A stretch of DNA of 64,000 nucleotides, taken from assembly GCA_003344405.1 (NCBI GenBank), contig NOWV01000015.1:558001-622000 (forward strand), read 5' to 3'. The notes beneath the pieces were generated by a model. It did not search any database. It saw nothing but the letters and a program-made list of their open reading frames with translations, and was not told where the DNA came from. Below are positions 25,994-36,427 of the stretch, piece by piece; within the stretch, counting starts at the first letter, position 1; the number at the start of each line of letters is the position of its first letter. Both the position numbers and the translations under genes were made by a program. Origin of the DNA: Trichoplax sp. H2. Lineage: Eukaryota; Placozoa; Uniplacotomia; Trichoplacea.

Positions 25994-26180
25994 CTGATGA
26001 AGACAGTGCAACAAAGTATATAGTACAGCAGTACTTGGCGGAATATCAATACGATGGGATAGGCAATCATACAAAAGTCCGTCATACAGTATAAAGCTAA
26101 TCCATCGTCCAGGATACAGCCGATGAAGCAGTGTGACAAAGCATATAGTACTCCAGTACTTGACAGAATATTAATACGAT
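25945..26180. repeat. Tandem duplication, unit about 120 bp
   Basis: Two adjacent copies, about 25945-26060 and 26070-26180, share cagtataaagcta, cgtccaggatacag, gatgaag, agtatatagtac or agcatatagtac, and aatacgatgggat. The duplicated piece includes the acceptor side of the orphan exon at 25832-25993; the second copy has lost that reading frame. Confidence 0.75.
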
Positions 26181-27332
26181 GGGATGGAATAAAAACAGCA
26201 TATTTTGCAGGAGTCTGTAGTGCACTAGTGGGCGAGTGAGCATAGAAAACCCGTGCCTTCTTGCATGAAACGGGAAATGAAAGTAGTATCGCTGAAACGT
26301 TGGATAAGAGCAAAACTATTATGTGAAGCGGTATACTTCTAGTAGACGGTACACTTTTGCAAGTAACTGATAATACCTCTTTCAGGTAAACTATCAGTAG
26401 CATGCTTGCGATAGAATATTTGGATCAATTTGATCCGAATATTTCTTATTCTTCTCTTCTTATTACTGTAATGGTGTTACAGCTAGCTACAGTTATACAG
26501 TAGCAAGTGTATTAACACATGGCGATAAATAAGCCATAAAAAAGGAACAGAAAGAGTTCATTTCATTATTGCATGCTATATCTAAAAATTAATAGCAATT
26601 CGTGTACGAGTAAAGTGCTGAATCAGCATGAGCTTGTTACCATAAATAAATCGTCAACATACTAACGAATCATTATCCAATGGCAGTCAGCCGATAAGTT
26701 AATAAAGCTCATAAAACCAATTTTTATTCCATGACGAAACGGTGATACCGTTTAGACATTTTGTATAGCAGAAAAAGGTTTTCATTATGGAGGAGTTTAG
26801 TTCGTCAAGATGAACTATTAACGATTGTGTCGATGAAAAGTACGACATAACCTATGGCCGGTAACAAGTGCAAGATGTCCATATAAAACTAACGATATGA
26901 TCATATAGATCATAATCAATCAGTCAAGTATCACATCTTACTGAACTGTACATAAAACAACAGTTTATATATAAATAACTAGAAACACGAGGCAGCCAGA
27001 CGAAATACTAAAATCATCTGGTGAGAGCATAAATAAAGCAAATACTCTCCAAATCGGTAATCCTTCGTTATGTTACATTACATTTATAACTTTACAATAG
27101 ACTGCAAACGTATTGCATAGATAAACACAAATCAAGTGTATATATATACATATATATACATACAGTATACAGGAAGGTAGTTTTTTCGTATAACTTCTAG
27201 AATTAGTTATTAAAAACTTGAAGCTGATACAATTTCTGATTGCCATCCTACTAAAAACGAAACATCCTAGAATAAATTCTGCAAGTGTCAAATTCTTCAT
27301 AACTTCGTCACTCGGGAATTGAACACCGTTGC
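26181..27332. other. Intergenic downstream of KANSL3
   Basis: Presumed 3' flank of KANSL3. There is a TA-rich run (tatatatacatatatata) near 27138-27163. Open frames at 26181-26403 and 27073-27330 on the minus strand do not resemble proteins. Confidence 0.5.
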
Positions 27333-30300
27333 TCATGTTTCTGATTTAGTAGTACTACTCTCTTTTGCTCGATATTTCTTGTCATTTATTAGAGCTGTAC
27401 TTAATTCCGATAGAGTTATTTTCTCCTTAGCATGAATCTTCCTCTTTGACATAATAACACTTGCTAGGGAAGCACTTAAACCGGTTGGACTGTCAGAATG
27501 ATGGAATGAGGTAAAAGATTCTGTTTTTTGTTCTTCCTGCTTGACTTTTGTAGAAGAGCCGTTGCTTTCCACGTTATCTGCAACCGATTTACTTACACTT
27601 TTCTCAACATTGGCTTTATCCACTGATTCAGAATTTTTGTTGTCCTTGGATATTTGAGATTTTCCATCACAAGCCGATACACTACTTAAGCAATCCGATA
27701 AAAGAACAGCCATAGGCTGCGTTATATCTCCCATGCCGATTTTAGGGGCAACAGTTTTTTTTGAAGATTTGGCAACATTATCAGTGCATAACGGATCTAA
27801 TTTTAATTTCTTTCTGGCACTAAATCTTTTACTGCCTTTATCGGAATCAGATTCAACCTTTGTTGCTACCGTAGATGCAGTCGTTGAATCAGTTGGTGAT
27901 TCTTTTACAGTTTTTTTATTACCTAATTGTATCAATAAACTGTCAATAGATTCTCCAAGATACGCTATGGACTATGCTTTTATAGTAGAAAGATAAACCA
28001 GATTATCAATACCAACCAGTCTTTGGCGGAGTGGATTTTATAGAGTCCTTGGACAAGTTGGGACTTGGCCTTTTCCGCTTTCTTTGATTGTTAGGTTTTG
28101 TAACAGGATTTGAATAGTTTTCATCATTTATGCCACGTCGAGTCAAGGTTCGACTGAGGAATTCAGCGATTTCATTCTACCAAGCAAAAGCATGAATACG
28201 CGTATTAAAGCAACGTAAATATTTCTACAGATATATAGGCAGTCTTACTTGAATCATTTTATCTGCAATCGTCTGCGTGACACATTCTCGCCTTTTAACC
28301 TGATGACTAAGTCGAAGCTATAAAGTCAAGCATAAAAATTTAAGTCAATGAGTGATGTGGATCAATTTGATCATAGATAATAAAACCTATTGTAGATCAA
28401 TTTGGTCACAGCTAATAAAGTCTACCTGTTCATCAGCACCACCAACGATGAATAAACTAGTATTTGCACTCATATTTTGTCTCAATTCCTATCAATATCA
28501 TAACATCACTAAAACCAATTTTTCATGTACATATATAAGCTATACCGAATAATGTTAACCTTTGTAGACAGAATATTGTCAACAATAATTATCGCATAAA
28601 ATAATTATTTCCCTCCGCATTAACTTATAATGAACAGAAACTGCGGGTAGCAATACCTCTATATCGTCTGGTGAAGATGCTCGTGATTCTGTACCAACTA
28701 CAAATAAGGTTGGTGTTGTAAGAGCTAGAACTGGATCTTCGATATCCTAATTAGTTCGGACACGTTTAATGAATCAATTTTAAATACACTGTATCAGATA
28801 ATTATTAAACTAACGACACAATCAAATTCAGACTAAAACATGATCGCAAAATACTGAAAAGTGACGATATACAAGATTTATCAATGAAATTACCCCTCTC
28901 ATGCCATCTAGCCCTACTGTTGGAAAACCTAAACAAATTACACCCTCGATAGATTCTATTATAGCAACCTGTAATCAAATGCAAATCAACCATCAAATCC
29001 TTGGAATAAATAATATTACAAGTGCAATAGGAATCCTCAATTTAACTGCAGTACCCTGCAAGCAACAGCTGCTCCGGCACACCAGCCAGCTAAGACAATA
29101 GGACGTTTTGGAAAGTGACACTTTAACTGTAATCAATCAATAGGAATTTTATTTCAAATAGTTATAATTATTAACTTTAAAAGCATCTGAAGGAAACAGT
29201 ATTATTGCGTAAACGTAATTCACCTCCAATATTTTGGTTCTAACCGCTCCAATCATATGGTCCAGACATTGAGATACGTTTACATTCTTAGTAGAATGTA
29301 TGGTAATTGGAACGACTTTACCGCACGTCGATAAATGGCTTTGCCAGGCGCGCAGCCTTCGAGAAGTAGAGTTTGATGGTTGCGTAGGGCCGTTGGGAAC
29401 AAGCAAAAGGAGGGGGGTGTTTAGTTCCTTATTCTGAATAGAAAAAAAAGTCCTTAAAATCTGGATGTCCCACGTTGGAAGCAAATACTCTAAGATACTA
29501 ACCGATAAGAAAGATTTGTGTTGATTGACAGTGCCAACCAAAGGATCCCATTTACGGTTTAACAACAACTGTAAAGCTTCGCTTCCAGTCGGATTCTGAC
29601 AATCGGACGCATACATACCAATTAATTTGTCAACCATTGAAGGGCACTGCCAGATGGAAAAAAAGTTTAACTCGTTAAAACGAATGTGAAATTTTTCGGC
29701 ATTACTCGACCAGAGTTGTAAAGCCAAGAAGTTTATTACCTTAGCCCGCAGTGTCTGTAAAATATCTAGATAATCAGATAAGTAAGTAGTAGAGAGATTG
29801 TCCATCAATAGTGTATGCAGCCATAACAATAGCTTAGGATCCTAGAAGTGAAGCATACTTTTAGAGGTAAAACAAGCATTGCAGCCAAATAGAAAATATA
29901 TCTCAACGATAATTGTAAGTCCTACAACAGTACATAGCAGTGTTTAAGATTATTACAATCATTCCAATACTATGGTATTATAAAGTATTTTTCTTGCACT
30001 ATGTCGCACTGTATCACTGAAATAATCTATTTCAATACTGTGATATTCAGTGGCAATAACTTTGAAGAGATGAAATAACTTACCCATCGTATAAGAGCAA
30101 ATATTTGTCGCACATTCCTCGCTGCTTTGTCAATACAATTCCTCCGTAGTATAGGTTCGTTGGCAGTCTAGAAAATAATAGAATAGGCTTGTAAGATAAT
30201 ATCTTTCCATACTTGCGAACTTTATCCTATGGAAACAGCTACTATTACCGTTTCGCAAGCTAATTTTGCCAACCGACATGAGTTGATTGACCGACTGACT

Positions 30301-31395
30301 TTATCGAATAATTGATTTTGTCGAAATGTCCATCCCGTTCTTTTGCGTAAGTTATCATATTTAACAGAATAGATGGAAAAAAAAGTATATTAATCCTTGT
30401 ATTATTCAATCCTCGCAATCCTATCATTCAATGATAAATCGTTGTATTAGTTTACTCTACAAGTAAACAATAAGATGATCTGCAGTCAAGCTTGAATCCG
30501 AAATATCTAAAAATCACTACGACTACAATCATTCATTGAATAAGAAAAAGAGAAATATGCCAACGATACTATCTAATATTCCAGGAATAATTGAATCAAG
30601 ACCATCGTAACGTCTTATTTTCTTTACTCTACGTGTATATTTGAACGTGCGTATAAGAAACATGAGAATAAATGCGCACTGATCATTGTTTTGTCATTGC
30701 CTTTGCTGCACTTGTTCCTCCTATACAGTATACACGTCCAGCTGTACTTTTTGGATAAAGGTTTGGATAGAAAATGATTGAACTGATATGCTATAAAGTA
30801 GAAGAGTAGTTGATAACTACATCCATCTTCTACTGCCAGTCTACAGTACGTTCCATCATGCGTTATCACTCCTGTTCCTTCCTTGGCTAATCATGTCTCG
30901 AATCGACGCGAAAAATACAGCAGTCTATGGCCTATATTGCAATATACCCTTGCAGGCAAGTCTCACACTACTGTCTGCTGTAGGACTAGGTATCGACAGT
31001 GATTATCACTTATTGTACCGACCGACCTAAGGCTCAATTTACCTAGGAATATCGTCAATATCGTCATAAAGTGGTTTTGCTCGTTTAGCCACTACGAGGC
31101 CAATATGTTTCTCACACTCTGACATGACATTTCGCGCTTTGGCAACATCGTAGTAACTGGAGCTTAAATGCCTATTCATTTCTACCCTGCCATCGATGGT
31201 GACATCGTCCGAGGAACTTCTCGAATCATGAGAATAAAACTTGGGCACAAAAATAGATTTAGCCGGTCGATTTGAATTATATCCAGGATGAGGTATCCAC
31301 GATTTGGAATAAGAATGATCTAGTAAAATAACTTTGATATCAGCCACGATTTCTCGTTTGCCTTTGCTCGTGGACAGTGAGTTTTTGCCCGCCAT
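27333..31395 (-). CDS. KANSL3: KAT8 regulatory NSL complex subunit 3
   Basis: Subunit of the NSL complex, which carries the MOF/KAT8 histone H4 acetyltransferase to promoters. Eleven exons on the minus strand: 31395-31043, 30339-30249, 30167-30084, 29841-29224, 29126-29055, 28968-28894, 28746-28657, 28488-28426, 28317-28249, 28176-28017 and 27964-27333. Phases agree and total 768 residues. Exon 1 has LLDHSYSKSWIPHP and KARNVMSECEKHI, diagnostic of the family. Exon 2 has RTGWTFRQNQLFDK. The alpha/beta-hydrolase-like core includes LQLLLNRKWDP, QCLDHMIGAVRTKILE, RPIVLAGWCAGAAVAC, VICLGFP, TPTLFVVG and SLFIVGGAD. The nucleophile-elbow position is Cys (residue about 398), so hydrolase activity is not implied. 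The last exon is a Ser/Lys-rich disordered tail. The intron 28016-27965 is only 52 bases. The start is the first ATG; the frame upstream has only non-ATG codons. Confidence 0.94.
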
Positions 31396-32316
31396 GACTG
31401 CGTCAGCCAAGCTCTTGATAATAGTAGACTAGTAGTAGGGTAGGCTTCCACCAGCAAGTCGTGCTGCAACAGTATGTTAGTCAGTCACAGTCTGCGACTC
31501 TACTCTAGTTCAAAATACTTTTTTTAAACTACTGAACGCAACACTATACTGTTTATACTGACTACGCACGCGTATGTGGACAAACGGATTAACGAGCTTG
31601 CGTCAGACACAGACTACTGTACGGACGGTACAGTCATGGTCTACTAGACGAAGCATACAGTACAGTACTGTATTGGCCAAAACTACATCATCGACTCATC
31701 GAGAATTTGATACCCACAAATTTGCGTATTTCTAAAATAATCCGTATAGTATAGTATTCCTTTTTCATAGTTTAAATACCTGTATCCGTTGAGATGTATA
31801 GATTTTAGAGTCGTTTTGATAGCTTAAAGTGTATTAATATTATCGTCACGGTCACCTCTTGCTTCGCCATTTCCGATAGGACTACTGTACTACTGCATCT
31901 ATAGTACTGTACTGTGTGGCCTAGATGGGCGACACCATTTTTAGTTACGAACAATACTTACACTATCATCGGGGATTAAAATCATGTCACCCTGCCAAAT
32001 GCTAGGTGACATTATTTAAGTCAACATACTTTATTCTAGCCTATAGTTTGTAACAAAGCGATGTCACCTTCGTTACAGTCTAGCTTCCCTACAGTGTACA
32101 ATGTACATTGGACGCCGCGACTGTAAGTACTGTACTGTACACTGTGCAGCTCTCCCTTTTACTAGTCATCGACCCCTATAACGTGGTCTACTTCTATTGC
32201 TGCTATGGGGTGTTTGCACAAGTAGTGCAAAACTGTCTACAGTAGATTGCTAGAAACTAGTTGGCAGATTCGGATATCTGCTACTCGTTGCGTTCGTAGT
32301 CTTTAATCGGAGGAAG
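31396..32316. promoter_or_regulatory. Divergent promoter region of KANSL3 and THOC1
   Basis: About 0.9 kb separates the two divergent start codons. It contains tacagtac/gtactgtac words near 31615-31670, 31885-31915 and 32090-32145. It also has the cagtcatggtctactag element near 31633 and a short inverted repeat, atgtcacc at 31984-31991 with ggtgacat at 32005-32012. No TATA box is obvious. Confidence 0.55.
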
Positions 32317-34131
32317 ATGAAGGGCGAGCTCGTAACTTTCGATGAATTAAGGCATCAATTAGTGGATTGCTTACGCCATGAATGCGAGCAAAGTGAAGAA
32401 ACAACCATTACCAAAACTAAGCAGATCCTTGCTAATCATGAGAATAACGTCAGTGAAAGTAAAAGTGCCATTGATCAAGCATTCCGAGATCTACTGAAAG
32501 AATTGATCGTGCAAAAGCAAAAGGGCACCGATGACAACCAGGTCAAAATTGACGATCTCACTTGGCTAATTAAGATATCGACGATATGTGCCAAATCAGG
32601 TTTAGCATCAGTTTCCTTGCCATTTATTCTTTTAGTAGATATCTTCGATTGTTTGACCCTTCGTGTATGTCAACGCATGTTTGGCTATGTGGAGAAAGAA
32701 ATGCAAACCTGGAAAGATACCGCTTTCGACGCCATGGGTAAAGTATATATCTTACGCATGTGTAATGATCTCCTTCGACGGTTATCGCGTTCCCAAGATA
32801 CCATCTTTTGTGGCCAAATTCGATTATTTCTCAGTCGTTATTTTCCGCTCGATGAACGCTCGGGCTTAAATGTCATGAGTCATTTCAATGTGGATAATGT
32901 GACGAGTTATACAAAGCGTGACATGGTTGACTCTCAGACAGCCTCCGCCGAAGGGGTGATGGATGTTGAAGACGGAGAAATAAGTGAAGGGGATGATGAC
33001 GAAAAAAAAGCCGAGAAAAATAAAACACCCATTGATTACAATCTCTACTATCGTTTTTGGTCATTGCAAGACTTTTTCAGTAATCCTAATTTATGCTATT
33101 CCAATTCGGGTTGGAATGCACTCACGACTAGTAGTCGTGTCGTTTTGGATGTTTTCAAAAGCTACAAGCTAGAAGCTCTTACAAGTAATAAAAGTACAAA
33201 AACAGACAACGATAATCCGTCCGATCAGGATGGGATGGAAATATCGGACTCATGTGACAATGCTATGGATGTCTCCAATCGCTATTTTGCTAAATTTTTA
33301 ACCAACGAAAAGCTATTAGATTTGCAGCTCAATGATAGCCAATTTAGAAGAACAATACTTATACAATTTCTAATCTTGTTTCAATATTTGACCAGTACGG
33401 TCAAATTTAGACCAACTAGCTGCACTATTTCAGAAAGGCAGCAACAGTGGATTGAAAGATCAACCAAATTGGTATACCAACTTTTAGAAGAGACGCCTCC
33501 TGGAGGGAAACAATTTGTAAAGTTAGTTCGTGAGATATTATCGCGCGAAGAATATTGGAGTAAATGGAAAAATGATGGCTGTCCTAGTTTTGTTCGCCCA
33601 GGCGTTTCAACTGAAAGTAGCGATAGCTCTTCCGCACCTCGTAAGAAACGTAAAATTAGTAGGCATTATTCTCCTACTTCTCACAAGATCGAGCTTGGAA
33701 ATCCGGAGCTAACACGATTATGGAATTTATCAACTGATAATTTATCTGCATGTAAAATGAGTGGTGAAAAATTTACGCCTACTATCAAAGATTTTTTCGA
33801 AGAAGCGATAGAACAGTGCGATCCAGAAGCTCAAGTAGAGGAAGAATATAAATTAGTCAATAACTTAGTTTTTCGTTGGCGTTCATTTCGTATCTTGGCT
33901 GTACAAAGTTCTATCATATTTCCCACAAGTTCTTCTACTCCGTCTTCAACCACAAGTAAAGCAGACTTCCTAGCTGGTGCTCTAGCAGAAATGGCTAAGG
34001 AATCGAAAGATAAAAAGCCTGTAGAGTCAGATAGCGTAGAAGGAGAGAGTATCGTAGCGGATGATTCTACTACACCATTAGCAATTAAAGAAGAATTAGA
34101 AGATGATGATAAATTAACTGACGGAGACTAA
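32317..34131 (+). CDS. THOC1: THO complex subunit 1, intronless and without death domain
   Basis: THOC1 (Hpr1/p84) is a core subunit of the THO/TREX complex, which couples transcription to mRNP packaging and export. The single open frame of 604 residues follows the family along its length: LVDIFDCLTLRVCQRMFGYVE split as LVDIFDCL and CQRMFGYVE, ILRMCNDLLRRLSRSQDTIFCG (ILRMCNDLLRRLSRSQ), FLSRYFPLDERSGLN, YRFWSLQDFFSNP, VLDVFKSYKLE, YFAKFLTNEKLLDLQL, FRRTILIQFLILFQYL and WKNDGCPSF. An acidic insert sits at about residues 215-240 and a basic KKRK stretch near 444. The C-terminus ends in a Ser/acidic tail (EELEDDDKLTDGD). The vertebrate protein is about 50 residues longer and ends with a death domain, which is absent here. 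The lack of introns contrasts with its neighbours. Confidence 0.95.
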   Translation: MKGELVTFDELRHQLVDCLRHECEQSEETTITKTKQILANHENNVSESKSAIDQAFRDLLKELIVQKQKGTDDNQVKIDDLTWLIKISTICAKSGLASVSLPFILLVDIFDCLTLRVCQRMFGYVEKEMQTWKDTAFDAMGKVYILRMCNDLLRRLSRSQDTIFCGQIRLFLSRYFPLDERSGLNVMSHFNVDNVTSYTKRDMVDSQTASAEGVMDVEDGEISEGDDDEKKAEKNKTPIDYNLYYRFWSLQDFFSNPNLCYSNSGWNALTTSSRVVLDVFKSYKLEALTSNKSTKTDNDNPSDQDGMEISDSCDNAMDVSNRYFAKFLTNEKLLDLQLNDSQFRRTILIQFLILFQYLTSTVKFRPTSCTISERQQQWIERSTKLVYQLLEETPPGGKQFVKLVREILSREEYWSKWKNDGCPSFVRPGVSTESSDSSSAPRKKRKISRHYSPTSHKIELGNPELTRLWNLSTDNLSACKMSGEKFTPTIKDFFEEAIEQCDPEAQVEEEYKLVNNLVFRWRSFRILAVQSSIIFPTSSSTPSSTTSKADFLAGALAEMAKESKDKKPVESDSVEGESIVADDSTTPLAIKEELEDDDKLTDGD

Positions 34132-36427
34132 TGTTAAGACAATGAGGAAATTTCGTTATCATCGTATTGACTGATTGATATCATAATTATGATCAATGAT
34201 TGCGCAGATGGATTGTACATAACCCATTGCTATGTTATATTGATGACTTTATCTACAAATAATACAGTTCAGTAATGTTGAGCCTACACTTGTAAAATCT
34301 AATTATGGTTGAAGGTTGTATGTGTAACTTAACGGATGGTGAAATAAGTGGCAAAGTTTATAGCAATAGACCTAATGTAATCTGTCCCTGCATCAACTCT
34401 TTTCACAGAGAATAAGAATTACTTATTCCTGTACTGTATATTTATTCCAATTGAGCAGCTATCGTAGAATAAGCCACTGCTTTCCTAGAAGTTATTGCAG
34501 CCATTGATATCTATATACAGCAAATGTTATTTTTTCCGTTGAGAATAGTGTAACGGTAATGCCACCCTCTGTTCGTTAACTGCCTATGTGAACCTTACAT
34601 CGATCTTAAGACTATAGAGCAGTACAGAGATGTTCTTTGACTACTACTGATCTCTGTTATAATTGCTGCTGCTGTAGCATTTAGTCTCCATCGAACAACA
34701 TGAAATCATTTTTACATGATGAAATTGTATAACGTGTCGAGAATGACACTTTATGTTGGTCTTTGTTAAAAATGATCGAATTTGATACCTAGTTAGTAGT
34801 GTAACGTAGTTCATAAATAATATTGTACATTCTACACTATGCGTATGTTGATGTCATACAAAAAAATTATGCCAAATTAGCACATTTACTCATAGCCGTC
34901 TACTACGACGTGTAAATGCTAAGTCTTTACGTTTATTCAATACCCTCTTGTGATTCAGCGCCACTATTATCGACCCAATAAATCGTCTCTAAATAAAATT
35001 TTGGGTATTTCGACTTAGCTTTCTTCGTCTGCACTGTATTTATACCGCATTACTCGTATGTACCATTGTACATGCCATCATCCTCGTCGGGTTCGTTATC
35101 GATTAGTTATACGAATATAGTTAGAGTGTTCGGCTAGTATTAAAATTTCAATGTTTATTCAGAAAGATGACCGATATCATGAACTGTTAAATTACAAATT
35201 GGTATTCCATGCCGATACCACTCATACCAGGGACTACTAAAAGAAGAAAGAGGGGGACAGAGAACTATCGTTCAGTATACTGAAAATGAGGAAGCTGACT
35301 ATTTTGCTATGATTGTCATCCAAATTCGCCGCTTGGTTGCTTTTTTGCAGTGTAGTATATGGTTTCGGTGGTAGCGAGCGTATAGTAAATGACCAGAAAA
35401 GTGATAAGCCCCTTCATTATTTTGCACTGAACAGCCGCTAGGCGTCCCTCTTACTAAAATCCCGGCCGATACACGGAAGAAGCGATCTCATATAAACTTG
35501 GAATGTATACTTGCCATTTTTTTATGCAATTTCTTAGAAGTATTTACAGCACAGTCACTACGGAATTTAGATTGGTAAAATAGGTCTGACTATCGAAAAG
35601 ATACAGCTGCGACCTACAAGTATTTGAGAATGTAATTCGAGTAAGTAGACGTGTACGATTTCTGACTTAACAAGGGTAGTGTTCATATACTCTAGGAGCG
35701 CCCTTTCTAAAGAAAATTTTAAAGTATGCTTAGCTACTATATCGAGACCTTTTATTCTTCGATATTAGCACTGGTTTAATAAGATTGCAATTTCCTCTCG
35801 GGAATAGAGAAAGCAATACGATCTTAATCTAATCTTACACGCTATAGGTTCAGATCAGAAATTGAAAGGGCTTCAGACCATTATGAATCTATTATGTTGA
35901 TTAGATCACTAGCACTATAATTCAGTTACTGACATAATTTTTCATCTAACGAAGACATGCAGGCTCGATGCGGGCAAATCAAGTTCCAATGTACAATGTA
36001 CTTTAGTGTAAATAATAATATTATTTTATAAGCGTATACGCATATACTCGTATAGAGATATCCAGATTAATTCAAAAATTACAAGGGGTCTACTGCTTAT
36101 CATGAGATTTATTAGAGATCATTCTTGTACAATATTCAATTTTATTATCTAAAAGTAGGTGATCGATGGTATGTGAATGATATGGCATTTCAAATAAACA
36201 CTCATCATTATACGTTTACAACATCAGCTTAAGTTATCATATATCATATATAATTTACAACTAGATCATCATGAATACTAGGAATTAGAAATAGCAATCA
36301 ACCTCCAGGGTGACTATGTGTAACCGTATACAGAAGTATGAATATTAGGATGATGCAAAGATATTGATTGAGATGATTAGCGAACCATTAATAATTATTA
36401 TTATAGGGTTAATTAATGCCAATTACA
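34132..36427. other. Intergenic between convergent genes, no gene seen
   Basis: AT-rich 2.3-kb spacer between THOC1 and the DOMON gene, both ending toward it. I scanned both strands and saw no splice-consistent or similarity-bearing exon. Confidence 0.55.

Noticed and set aside
26181-26403. Upstream part of the 147-codon minus-strand frame
   Set aside because: Composition is not protein-like, its lower part reads through the tandem duplication in the wrong frame, and no splice path to the orphan exon was convincing.
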